A DNA stretch of 64,000 nucleotides from Azospirillum oryzae (GTDB lineage Bacteria; Pseudomonadota; Alphaproteobacteria; Azospirillales; Azospirillaceae). The notes beneath the pieces are model-generated. The model was not told the origin of the DNA. It saw nothing but the letters and a program-made list of their open reading frames with translations, and ran no database searches. Positions 27,283-35,366 of the stretch are shown piece after piece (positions within the stretch are counted from its first letter, which is position 1; every line of letters starts with the position of its first letter). A program made the translations under genes and the position numbers. The stretch lies in the NCBI RefSeq assembly GCF_008364795.1, contig NZ_VTTM01000001.1:682001-746000 (forward strand). The letters are read 5' to 3'.

Positions 27283-28713
27283 TTACCGCCGCGCCTCCGG
27301 CGGGAATATCAGGGTGACCTTCAGCCCCGGCTCGTTGTCGCTCAACTCCAGCCGGGCGCCGTGCAGCGTCGCCACCGCATCCACCAGACTGAGCCCCAGC
27401 CCATTGCCGGGCGAGGCGCGGGCGGTGTCCAGCCGGACGAAGCGCTGCAGGACCTTGTCGCGCATCTCCGCCGGGATGCCGGGGCCGCTGTCGGCGACCT
27501 CGACGCTGGCGGCGCGGCCGGGGGCCGGCCCGTCGAGCACCAGCGTGATCGTGCCGCCCTCCGGCGTGTATTTGATGGCGTTGTCCAGCAGGTTCGACAC
27601 CGCCTGCGCCAGAAGCTGGCCGTTGCCGCGGACGGTCGGCTTGCTGCGGATGACCACCGACAGGCGCTGCCCGCGCTCATCCGCCACCGGCTCGTAGAGG
27701 TCGGCGGCCAGTTCGACCACTTCGGCCAGATCGACCGGAACGAAGTCCTGGCGCTTGGCGCCCGATTCCGCCTCGGCGATCGACAGCAGGGCGGTGAAGG
27801 TGGCGAGCAGCCGGTCGGCCTCGACGATGGTGTCCTGCAGGACGCCGCGATAGACCTCCGGGTCCTCCGTCTCATGCAGGAGCGCCAATTCGATGCGGGA
27901 GCGCAGGCGGGTCAACGGCGTGCGCAGGTCGTGGGCGACGCTGTCGGTCACCTGACGCATGCCGGTCATCAGCCGTTCGATGCGGTCCAGCATGGCGTTG
28001 AGGTTGCCGGCCAGCCGGTCCATCTCGTCGCCGCCGCCGAATCGCGGCACGCGGTCGCTCAGGTCGCCGCTCATGATCTGGCGGGTGGTTCGGTTGATCG
28101 CCTCGATCCGCCGCATGGCACCGCGGCTCATCAGCAGCCCGCCCCCCAGCCCCAGCAGGGCGGTGGACCCCAGGATCCAGCCCAGCGAGCGGAACATGCG
28201 GGTGCGCAGCTGGTCGATCTCGCTCATGTCGCGGCCGACCAGCAGGCGGAACTGTCCCGGCAGCGTGAAGGTCACGGCCTGCGCCGTCGACGGGCGGTCG
28301 GTGACCCCGCCGTAATCGGCGACCTTGAAATGGGTCCAACCGCTGGCGTTGGGCACTGCCGCCGGCCAGCCCGACAGGTTGCCGGCCAGGATCGTCCCGG
28401 CCGGCGTGGTCAGCAGATAGATGGAGTTGTTGTTGGCGACCGCGCTGCGCGTCCGCACCACGTCGATGAGGCCGGACAGTCCGTAATTGCGGTAATGGTC
28501 CTGCAGGCCGGCGACCTCCAGCGCAATGGTCTCGCCGATCTCCTGTTCGAGGAAGCCCGCCGTGGTGCGGTAGACGACGCCGAGAATCAGCCCGACCGAC
28601 AGGACGAACATCGCCAGATAGAGCAGCGCCAGCCGGAACGCCGTGGCCCGCACCAGCCGAAAGCCCGCGGCGACGAAGCCGTGCAGGCCGGCGGCCGCGC
28701 CGTCATGTCTCAT
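27283..28713 (-). CDS. sensor histidine kinase of envelope-stress type
   Basis: This is a 476-residue membrane sensor kinase. The helix at about 27-48 and one near 178-200 flank a periplasmic domain of about 130 residues. HAMP follows, then HisKA with His261 in DSVAHDLRTPLTRL, and HATPase with NLLDNAIKYTPEGG, DSGPGIP and GNGLGLSLVDAV. It follows its response-regulator gene by 24 bases, downstream of degP. The order degP, regulator, kinase recalls Cpx/CtpA-type systems that sense periplasmic protein damage. The exact signal is unknown. Confidence 0.92.
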   Translation of the reverse strand: MRHDGAAAGLHGFVAAGFRLVRATAFRLALLYLAMFVLSVGLILGVVYRTTAGFLEQEIGETIALEVAGLQDHYRNYGLSGLIDVVRTRSAVANNNSIYLLTTPAGTILAGNLSGWPAAVPNASGWTHFKVADYGGVTDRPSTAQAVTFTLPGQFRLLVGRDMSEIDQLRTRMFRSLGWILGSTALLGLGGGLLMSRGAMRRIEAINRTTRQIMSGDLSDRVPRFGGGDEMDRLAGNLNAMLDRIERLMTGMRQVTDSVAHDLRTPLTRLRSRIELALLHETEDPEVYRGVLQDTIVEADRLLATFTALLSIAEAESGAKRQDFVPVDLAEVVELAADLYEPVADERGQRLSVVIRSKPTVRGNGQLLAQAVSNLLDNAIKYTPEGGTITLVLDGPAPGRAASVEVADSGPGIPAEMRDKVLQRFVRLDTARASPGNGLGLSLVDAVATLHGARLELSDNEPGLKVTLIFPPEARR

Positions 28714-28737
28714 GCGTGATGCTTCATGATGAAACCC

Positions 28738-29418
28738 TTACCCCTCCGCCGCGCGCAGGCTGTAGCCGGCGCCGCGCACGGTGTGGATCAGGGGAGTGGG
28801 AAAGTCCTTGTCGATCTTCTGGCGCAGGCGGGCGATGTGCACGTCGATTACGTTGGTCTGCGGATCGAAGTGATAGTCCCACACATTCTCCAGCATCATG
28901 GTGCGGGTCACCACGCTGCCGGCATTGCGCATCAGGTATTCCAGCAGCGAGAACTCGCGCGGCAGCAGGTCGATCGCCTTGCCGGCGCGCCTGACGCTGC
29001 GCGACAGCAGGTCGAGTTCCAGGTCGCCCACGGCAAGCCGGGTCTGCGGCTGGCCGGCGCCGCGCCGGCGCACCAGCACCTCGATCCGGGCCAGCAGTTC
29101 GGAGAAGGCGAAGGGCTTGGTCAGGTAGTCGTCGCCGCCGGCCTTCAGCCCCTTCACCCGGTCATCGACGCTGCCCAGGGCAGACAGGAACAGCACCGGC
29201 GTGTCGTTGCCGGCCGCCCGCAGCACCTGGACCAGCGACAGCCCGTCGCGCCCCGGCAGCATGCGGTCGACGATCATCACGTCGTAATGCTCGGCCCCGG
29301 CCAGGAACAGGCCTTCCTTCCCGTCGTTGGCGACGTCCACCACATGGCCGGCCTCCTTCAGCCCCTTCGCAAGGTAGCTGGCGGCCTGGCGATCATCTTC
29401 GATGACGAGAATCTTCAT
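28738..29418 (-). CDS. OmpR-family response regulator
   Basis: This is a 226-residue two-domain regulator. The receiver has acidic Glu7-Asp9, phospho-Asp51 (VMIVDRMLPGRDG) and LTKPFAFSELLAR. A C-terminal winged helix (about 130-222) carries LPREFSLLEYLMRNAGSVVTR and IDVHIARLRQKIDKD in pieces. The start is the ATG at 29418 with GGGAGG fourteen bases upstream. An upstream in-frame GTG/ATG extension reads poorly. It lies between degP (90-base gap) and its cognate kinase (24-base gap), and probably controls degP and itself. Confidence 0.94.
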   Translation of the reverse strand: MKILVIEDDRQAASYLAKGLKEAGHVVDVANDGKEGLFLAGAEHYDVMIVDRMLPGRDGLSLVQVLRAAGNDTPVLFLSALGSVDDRVKGLKAGGDDYLTKPFAFSELLARIEVLVRRRGAGQPQTRLAVGDLELDLLSRSVRRAGKAIDLLPREFSLLEYLMRNAGSVVTRTMMLENVWDYHFDPQTNVIDVHIARLRQKIDKDFPTPLIHTVRGAGYSLRAAEG

Positions 29419-29508
29419 GAGCACGAGTGTAGCCTCCCAAAACAGCCCGGCCAAGCACGAGGGTGTCGTGCCCGGCCGGACTTTCCGTCACTCAAGCGGC
29501 GCGTCGCC

Positions 29509-31110
29509 TCACGCCTTCAGCTTCAGCGCGACGAAGGACTCGTTGCCCTGCCGGTTGATCAGCATCAGCAGCGCCTTCTGCCCCGCCTTCTCGGCCTCCG
29601 CCACCCGGTGGCGGACGTCGGCCGGGCTCTTCACCTCGCTGTCACCGACCCGTTCGATCACGTCGCCGGGACGGATCGGCACATCGACGCTGGAGGACAG
29701 GCCGGTGACCACCACGCCCTGGACGGCATCGTCGATGCCCAGCCGCTTGCGCGCCGCCCGGTCCAGCGGGGCGAGCTTCAGCCCCTTCACCGGCGCGACC
29801 TCCTCCTGCCCGGCGGAGCCGTTGCCGCTGCCGGTGTCGGCCGAGGCGACCTGCGTCTGGTCGGACAGGCGGTCGATCCGCACCGGAACCGTCTTTTCCC
29901 GGCCCTCGCGCAGGATCTTCATCTCCACCGTATCGCCGGCCTTGGTCTCCGCCACGTTGCGGGTCAGGTCACGCAGAGTGTTGACCGGCTTGCCGGCATA
30001 GGACAGCACGACGTCGCCCTGATGCAGGCCGGCGCGCTGGGCCGGGCTGTCGGCGGTGACGTCCGCCACCAGGGCGCCCTTGGCGCTGGGCAACCCCACG
30101 CTATCGGCAATATCCGGCGTCACCTCCTGGATCTTCACGCCGAGCCAGCCGCGCTCCACCTTGCCGCTGTCCTTCAGCTGGGCCACCACCTCCTTGGCGA
30201 GGTTGGCGGGAATGGCGAAGCCGATGCCCACCGAGCCGCCGTTGGGCGAGTAGATGGCGGTGTTGATGCCGATCACCCGGCCGCTGAGGTCGAAGGTCGG
30301 GCCGCCCGAATTGCCGCGGTTGATGGCGGCGTCGAGCTGGAAGTAATCGTCGTACGGACCGCTGTGGATGTCGCGGCCGCGGGCCGACACGATGCCCTTG
30401 GTGACGGTGCCGCCCAGCCCGAACGGATTACCGACCGCCATCACCCAGTCGCCGACGCGGGTCTTGTCGCTGTCCGCCCAATCGACCGAGGGCAGCGGCT
30501 TGTCCGACTTCACCTTCAGCAGCGCAAGGTCGGTCTTGGCGTCGCGGCCGATCAGCTTGGCCGGCATGGCGGTGCCGTCCTGCAGGGTGACGGTGATCTC
30601 GCTGGCGCCGTCGATGACGTGGTTGTTGGTCACGACATAACCGGCCGGGTCGATGATGAAGCCGGAACCGAGCGCCCCCATCTTGCCGCGCGGCGCCTGC
30701 TCCTGGTCATCCTGGCCACCGGGGCCGCCGCCAGGGCCGCCGTTTTGGCCCATCTGGTCCTGGAACTGGCGGAAGAACTCTTCGAACGGCGAGCCGGGCG
30801 GGAAGCCGGGGATCTGCGGGCCGCGCTGCGCCCGCGGCTCGGCCTTGGCCTCCTGGGTGGCGGAGATGTTGACGACGGCGGGGCTGACCTTCGCCGCGAG
30901 GTCGGCGAAGGTGGAGGGCGTGTCCTGCGTCATCGTGACGGCGGGCGGCGTGGCGCCGTTCTGCTGGGCCTGCGATGCCGCCCAGCCGGCCAGCGCCGGA
31001 GCCGTCAGAACCGTGGAGCCCAGCAGCAGGGCGGCGACGGTCCGGCGAAAACGGCCCGGACGTTGGGGCTGGTTCGGGGTCTGGCTCTTGGTGGGAGGAA
31101 GGGTGGTCAT
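29509..31110 (-). CDS. degP: periplasmic serine endoprotease DegP/HtrA
   Basis: This is a 533-residue Do-type protease and chaperone. A signal peptide (about 20-45, ending APALA) leads to a trypsin-like domain with triad His164 (TNNHVIDG), Asp194 (AKTDLALLKV) and Ser268 (RGNSGGP). Two PDZ domains follow at about 300-395 and 440-525. The LA loop is Gly/Gln-rich (residues 118-142). It heads a likely three-gene unit with the downstream regulator and kinase. It should digest or refold damaged envelope proteins. Confidence 0.95.
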   Translation of the reverse strand: MTTLPPTKSQTPNQPQRPGRFRRTVAALLLGSTVLTAPALAGWAASQAQQNGATPPAVTMTQDTPSTFADLAAKVSPAVVNISATQEAKAEPRAQRGPQIPGFPPGSPFEEFFRQFQDQMGQNGGPGGGPGGQDDQEQAPRGKMGALGSGFIIDPAGYVVTNNHVIDGASEITVTLQDGTAMPAKLIGRDAKTDLALLKVKSDKPLPSVDWADSDKTRVGDWVMAVGNPFGLGGTVTKGIVSARGRDIHSGPYDDYFQLDAAINRGNSGGPTFDLSGRVIGINTAIYSPNGGSVGIGFAIPANLAKEVVAQLKDSGKVERGWLGVKIQEVTPDIADSVGLPSAKGALVADVTADSPAQRAGLHQGDVVLSYAGKPVNTLRDLTRNVAETKAGDTVEMKILREGREKTVPVRIDRLSDQTQVASADTGSGNGSAGQEEVAPVKGLKLAPLDRAARKRLGIDDAVQGVVVTGLSSSVDVPIRPGDVIERVGDSEVKSPADVRHRVAEAEKAGQKALLMLINRQGNESFVALKLKA

Positions 31111-31268
31111 GACGGCGACACTCCAATCAGGCGATTCCGACTTCCGGGAGGCGATGGCCGGCCTTTCAGACCGCCGCGCCGCCTCGCCGCTGTTGTCGTG
31201 AACATAGGGAACCGCCCTTCACCGCCGCCTTGCGACCGGATGAAAGATATTTCAGGCAAGGAGACGGC

Positions 31269-31688
31269 TCAGTCCCCGATCAGGTGCAAGGCGATCTCGC
31301 GCCGGTGCGGCCGGGCGCGGTGTTCGAACAGGTAGATGCCCTGCCAGGTGCCCAGCGCCGGTTCACCGCCCATCACCGGGATCGACAGGCTGACGCCGGT
31401 CAGGGCCGAGCGGATATGGGCGGGCATGTCGTCCGGCCCTTCGGTGGTGTGGGCATAGAGCGACGGGTCCTCCGCCACCAGACGGCGGAAGAAGCGCAGC
31501 AGGTCGGCCTGCACATCGGGATCGGCATTCTCCTGGATGGTCAGGGACGCCGAGGTGTGGCGGCAGAACACCGTCAGCAGCCCGATGTCCATCCCCTGCT
31601 CCGCCACCCAGCGCCGCACCTGGGCGGTCACCTCGACCAGCCCGGCGCCGCGGGTGGGGACGGTCAGCGTCGTGGCGGCTTGTCGCAT
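31269..31688 (-). CDS. yjbQ: YjbQ/UPF0047 family protein
   Basis: This is a 139-residue protein of the UPF0047 (YjbQ) family, a small trimeric beta fold with weak thiamine-phosphate synthase activity reported for some members. The typical motifs are present: TVFCRHTSASLTIQEN, then VAEDPSLYAHTTEGPDDMPAHI, and GTWQGIYLFEHR near the end. The start is the ATG at 31688 with GAGGAG upstream. It lies upstream of degP on the same strand with a 158-base gap that probably contains the degP promoter, and is divergent from the CoxG-like gene. The physiological role is unknown. Confidence 0.9.
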   Translation of the reverse strand: MRQAATTLTVPTRGAGLVEVTAQVRRWVAEQGMDIGLLTVFCRHTSASLTIQENADPDVQADLLRFFRRLVAEDPSLYAHTTEGPDDMPAHIRSALTGVSLSIPVMGGEPALGTWQGIYLFEHRARPHRREIALHLIGD

Positions 31689-31842
31689 GGCTTTCGATCT
31701 CCTCGTATTTCGCTGGCTTGGCTCCGCGGGCAAGCAATACCAGATGTCATGGCCCGAACGGATTTGCCGGGATGAATCGGCCCGTCCAAATTGTTATTGG
31801 GCCAAACTGTTGTACCCGGACGGCAAGGGAGGAAGACCGCGC

Positions 31843-32316
31843 ATGGACATCACCGGCACCCACAGCGTCCCCGGACCGCGCGACCGCGTGTTCGCGGCGC
31901 TTTGCGATCCGGCGGTGCTGATGCGCTGCATCCCCGTCCTGGAAGAGATGGAGCGGCTGTCCGCCACCGACTATGCCGCGCGGGTGCGGACCACGCTCGG
32001 TCCGATGAAGGCGCGTTTCTCCGGCCGGCTGCGGCTGGAGCCGGAGGACGGCGCCCACCGCTACCGGCTGGTCGCCCAAGGCAGCGGCGGGTTGGCCGGC
32101 GCGGTGAAGGGCGAGGCGCTGGTGGTCTTGGAGGAGGCGGACGGCCGCACCCTGCTGACCTACAGCCTGTCGGTGGCGCTGGGCGGCGCCGTCGGCCGTC
32201 TGGCGGTGAAGCTGGTGCAGGCCAAGACCGACCGCGTGCTCGCCGGCTTCTTCGAGCGCTTCGCGGCGGAGATCACGGCGGAGATCAGGGCGGAGATCGG
32301 CGACCGCGCCGGCTGA
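31843..32316 (+). CDS. CoxG-like SRPBCC protein
   Basis: This is a 157-residue protein of the CoxG (carbon monoxide dehydrogenase subunit G) group of the SRPBCC fold. The typical N-terminus (ITGTHSVPGPRDRVFAALCDP), then LMRCIPVLEEMERL and LGPMKARFSGRL, are present. The C-terminal amphipathic helix, which anchors CoxG to the membrane in CO oxidisers, is here Glu/Ala-rich. No coxMSL genes are in the window. It has a good RBS (GGGAGG). NifQ follows after 110 bases on the same strand, so both may belong to molybdenum enzyme biology, but this is inference. A generic lipid-binding role is the alternative. Confidence 0.85.
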   Translation: MDITGTHSVPGPRDRVFAALCDPAVLMRCIPVLEEMERLSATDYAARVRTTLGPMKARFSGRLRLEPEDGAHRYRLVAQGSGGLAGAVKGEALVVLEEADGRTLLTYSLSVALGGAVGRLAVKLVQAKTDRVLAGFFERFAAEITAEIRAEIGDRAG

Positions 32317-32425
32317 TGCGGCGCAATGCCGCAGTACCGGCGGCCGAACAGCGCCTTTCGCAACTGCAGCATCATGGGTCAGGATAGCAGGCGTCGCGGG
32401 TGCTCTTTGCCGGTGGAGATGCCGA

Positions 32426-33034
32426 GTGGTCCTGTCCCAGCCCGCTGCCCAAACCCCTGCCCAAACCGCAACTCCGGATGACGCCACCGCCGATCGCATG
32501 ATCTTCGGCCGGATCCTGGCGCTGGCCGCCGCCGATCCGGTGCGGACGATGACCCAGGCGCTGGCCTTGACCAAGGCGGAACTGGCGGAGCTTGCCGCGC
32601 GTCACGCCCCGCAAGTCGCCGATAGGGTCGCCGCCCTGCCCGACGGGGACGGGTCCGGCGAGGACGCCATCGAGGAGGCCGACCTGCGCGCCTTCCTGGC
32701 CGAGCATGGCGCGCGCGGTGCCGAAGAGGAGCGCTGGCTCGCCGCCATCCTGGCCCGGCGGTCGCTGGAGCCGAACCATCTGTGGCAGGACATGGGCTTC
32801 CACGACCGCGGCGAACTCAACCTCCTGTTCCGGCGGCATTTCCCGGCGCTGGTGGCGATGAATGCCGGCGACATGAAATGGAAGAAGTTCTTCTATCGCC
32901 AGCTTTGCGAGCGCGAGGGGCTGATGCTGTGCAAATCCCCCAACTGCGAGGTGTGCGACGACGTGGAGGTCTGTTTCGGCGAGGAGGCCGGCGATCCGCT
33001 GTCCACCCTCTCCCGCCTTGCGCGCGGTGGATAA
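32426..33034 (+). CDS. nifQ: NifQ, molybdenum donor for FeMo-cofactor synthesis
   Basis: This is a 202-residue NifQ protein, an iron-sulfur molybdenum carrier that supplies Mo to NifEN/NifH for the nitrogenase FeMo-cofactor. The C-terminal signature is intact: KWKKFFYRQLCEREG followed by Cys169-x4-Cys174-x2-Cys177-x5-Cys183. The start is GTG with GGAGA ten bases upstream. No other nif gene and no clear sigma-54 -24/-12 promoter or NifA half-site pair is visible close by. The gene is therefore outside a nif cluster, at least within this window. Presence strongly suggests a diazotroph. Confidence 0.95.
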   Translation: MVLSQPAAQTPAQTATPDDATADRMIFGRILALAAADPVRTMTQALALTKAELAELAARHAPQVADRVAALPDGDGSGEDAIEEADLRAFLAEHGARGAEEERWLAAILARRSLEPNHLWQDMGFHDRGELNLLFRRHFPALVAMNAGDMKWKKFFYRQLCEREGLMLCKSPNCEVCDDVEVCFGEEAGDPLSTLSRLARGG

Positions 33035-33054
33035 TCGGGGGCAGTTGAGAGGTC

Positions 33055-33393
33055 TCAGCGCGGCTGCGCGCCCAGATCCTCGAAGGTCATGCCCTTGTCG
33101 GTGCGGCGGAAGCGGCCCTTGCCGTTGACGGTCAGCGGCGGCTGTCCCGGCTGCGGCACGAAGGTGGCGGCGTAATAGCAGTCATATTGGCCGCCATTGT
33201 CCTGTCCGCCCTTCAGCTTCGCGTCGACGCATCCCTGCTTGCGGAATTCGTCGAAGGCGCGGAAGCCGGCATTGCCCTGCCGCTCCAGCGTGCGGCGGGT
33301 GTGCGCCTCCACCAGCTTGCGCATGTCGCCTTCCGACGGTTCGCCGGAGCAGGCGGCGAGCAGCAGCGTGGCGAGCAGGATTGCGGACCTCAC
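33055..33393 (-). CDS. small lipoprotein
   Basis: This is a 112-residue protein with a lipoprotein signal peptide: a short basic start, a hydrophobic core and lipobox LLAACSG (Cys15). The mature part holds two Cys residues (GCVDAK and YDCYYA) that could form a disulfide, and a C-terminal GKGRFRRTDKGMTFEDLG. I do not recognise the family. The start is GTG within a GTGA that overlaps the stop of the CheY-like gene, so its translation is coupled to a signalling gene. An envelope role is likely. Function is unknown. Confidence 0.82.
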   Translation of the reverse strand: MRSAILLATLLLAACSGEPSEGDMRKLVEAHTRRTLERQGNAGFRAFDEFRKQGCVDAKLKGGQDNGGQYDCYYAATFVPQPGQPPLTVNGKGRFRRTDKGMTFEDLGAQPR

Positions 33394-33794
33394 CGTCCCC
33401 CCAGCAGCCGGTCCACCCGCTCCTTCAGCGCCGAGAAGGAGGGCGGCTTGACCACGAAGCCGTTGACGCCCAGCGCCATCGCCTGCTTCACGATCTCCGA
33501 TTCGGTGTGGTTGGTCAGGAACACCACCGGGGCGCGCGGGTTGGCGGCCTCCGTGCTGGCGCGCAGGCGGGCCAGGTACTGCAGGCCGGAAACCGGCTTC
33601 ATGTCGATGTCGCAGACGATCAGGTCGGGGTTGACGCGGATCGATTCGCGCATCGCCGTCTCACCGTCCTCGGCCTCCGCCACGTCGCGGAAACCGATCT
33701 GGCCCAGGATCTGGACGATGGTGCGGCGGACGAAGGGCTGGTCCTCCACGACCAGGATACGATGCCGGGAATAGTCGATCGCCTGCAAGTCCAT
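33390..33794 (-). CDS. single-domain CheY-like response regulator
   Basis: This is a 134-residue receiver-only protein. Acidic residues Glu17-Asp18, phospho-Asp62 (IVCDIDMKPVSG), Thr95 in FLTNHTE and Lys116 (FVVKPPS) are all present. It has no output domain, so it acts through protein contact, as CheY does, or as a phosphate relay. The ATG at 33794 has a strong GGAGG eight bases upstream. It is the last of the co-oriented signalling genes and is coupled to the lipoprotein gene. Its partner is not known. Confidence 0.9.
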   Translation of the reverse strand: MDLQAIDYSRHRILVVEDQPFVRRTIVQILGQIGFRDVAEAEDGETAMRESIRVNPDLIVCDIDMKPVSGLQYLARLRASTEAANPRAPVVFLTNHTESEIVKQAMALGVNGFVVKPPSFSALKERVDRLLGGR

Positions 33795-33929
33795 CCCCAA
33801 TCCTCCGGCCAGATCACCGCTTTCCACTGATACCGTCCGAACCGGCGGCCGGCAACCGATGCTCGGTTACCATGGAGTGGAATATGGTTTTGTCTCTGTA
33901 AAATTTTCGACAATTTGTGCCGTACACCG

Positions 33930-35348
33930 CTATCCGCCGACCTGCACCCGGCCGGGGAACAGGCGCTCCAGCACCGCACGCAGACGATCCATGGTCAGCG
34001 GCTTGTGCAGGCAGTCGTCCATCCCGGCGTCGCGGCATTGCGCGTCGTCTTCGGCATCGGTGCCGGCGGTCAGCGCGACGATCGGCACGCGGCCCGCCTC
34101 GCCGGGAAGGGCGCGGACGGCGCGGGAGGCCTCAAGGCCGTCCATCACCGGCATCTGAATGTCCATCACGATCAGGTCGAAGCGCTTGTCCGTCGCGGCG
34201 GCCAGCCCCTGCGCCCCATCGTCCGCCGTCGTCACGGCATGGCCCAGCGCCTTGAAGAAGCCGGCGGCGACCAGACGGCCGATCGGGTTGTCCTCCACCA
34301 GCAGCACCGACAGGGCGGCCGGCCGCTCCATCCGGCGGACGGGGATGCGGATGACCACCCCCTCCCCCGCCTCGCTCTCCGGGCTTTCGGGCAGCAGGCG
34401 CCCTCGCAGCCGCCGCAGCGCCGGCTGGATCGCCGCCAGCAGCAGCGGGCGCAGCCGCGCATCAACCCGGCGCCGCACCGACAGCTCGGCGTCGTCGCCG
34501 GCCGGGCGCAACGCCAGTGACACCGAAGCCCCCGCCTCCGCCGTCAGCAGGGACAGCAGCGCCCGCAGTGCCGCGGCATCGCCGGTGAAGCACTCCTCCG
34601 CCCCGCTTTCCACCTTCGCCGCCCGGACGCCGTCCGCCAGCGCCGCGAGCGTCAGGCTTTCCTCCACGGCAGCCTCGCGCCCGACCGGTCGCAGCGCCGA
34701 CAGCGTGGCGCGCAGGGCGGCCCCCGCCATCTGGACCGCGACCAGCCGCTCCTGCTGGCGCGGCAGCAGCGGCGACTCCAGCGCGGCCGAGGTCAGCGCC
34801 ATCATCGGGTCGAGCGCCGCCGCCACCGCGGTCCCTGCGGCGTCGAGCAGCGATTGGGCCTCTCCCCGCGCCCGCTCCGCTTCGGCCAGCGCGAGCCGCA
34901 GCCGGTTCTCCCGCATCTGCCGGCGGCGGGTGGCCGACACCACGGCCCGCAGACACCCGGCAGTGACATCGCCGGCCGGCAGGGCATCCTGCGCCCCCGC
35001 CGCGATGAAACCGGCGACGTCCTGGCCCCACGCGTCTCCCTGACCATCCCCTTCGCCGTCCGGCAGCAGGACCACCACCGCTGGTGCCGGATCCAGCCGG
35101 GCCAGCGCCTCGACCGCCGCCACGGCGGGGGCGTCCAGCAGCACCACCGTCTCGCCCGACGCCGCACCGCCGCCGCGCAGGCGGTCCAGCGCCGCGGCCA
35201 CGGTCTCCACCCGCGCCAGCGCCCCGAAGACCGGAGCGTAGCGCTGGGCAAGCGCCGCCTGCGAGGACACAAGAAGAACCGGCTCCGGCGTCTTCGCCGT
35301 TACAGCCGCCGTTTCAGCCGTCCGCTGGGTCATGGGTCCTTCGGTCAT
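33930..35348 (-). CDS. degenerate receiver and pseudo-histidine kinase with intact C-terminal receiver
   Basis: This is a 472-residue protein. Residues 20-140 look like a receiver fold (PVLLVSSQA, then VVLLDAPAV, then FIAAGAQDALPAG) that has lost the acidic pair and the lysine. Residues 145-340 resemble HisKA-HATPase, but the usual His is replaced by Ala (in AVAAALDPMMAL) and the N-box Asn is absent (LSLLTAEAGASV), with no G-boxes. Residues 345-467 are a normal receiver with phospho-Asp in LIVMDIQMPVMDG and LHKPLTMDRL. It therefore looks like a scaffold or phosphate acceptor rather than a kinase. The start is ATG with CGAGGAAAA five bases upstream. The diguanylate-cyclase gene ends 18 bases away on the same strand. 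Confidence 0.78.
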   Translation of the reverse strand: MTEGPMTQRTAETAAVTAKTPEPVLLVSSQAALAQRYAPVFGALARVETVAAALDRLRGGGAASGETVVLLDAPAVAAVEALARLDPAPAVVVLLPDGEGDGQGDAWGQDVAGFIAAGAQDALPAGDVTAGCLRAVVSATRRRQMRENRLRLALAEAERARGEAQSLLDAAGTAVAAALDPMMALTSAALESPLLPRQQERLVAVQMAGAALRATLSALRPVGREAAVEESLTLAALADGVRAAKVESGAEECFTGDAAALRALLSLLTAEAGASVSLALRPAGDDAELSVRRRVDARLRPLLLAAIQPALRRLRGRLLPESPESEAGEGVVIRIPVRRMERPAALSVLLVEDNPIGRLVAAGFFKALGHAVTTADDGAQGLAAATDKRFDLIVMDIQMPVMDGLEASRAVRALPGEAGRVPIVALTAGTDAEDDAQCRDAGMDDCLHKPLTMDRLRAVLERLFPGRVQVGG

Positions 35349-35366
35349 TTTTCCTCGAAGATGCCG

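Noticed and set aside
32317..32425. Sigma-54 promoter with NifA site upstream of nifQ
   Set aside because: I searched for GG-N10-GC and TGT-N10-ACA and found only spacings of 8-9 and no paired half sites.
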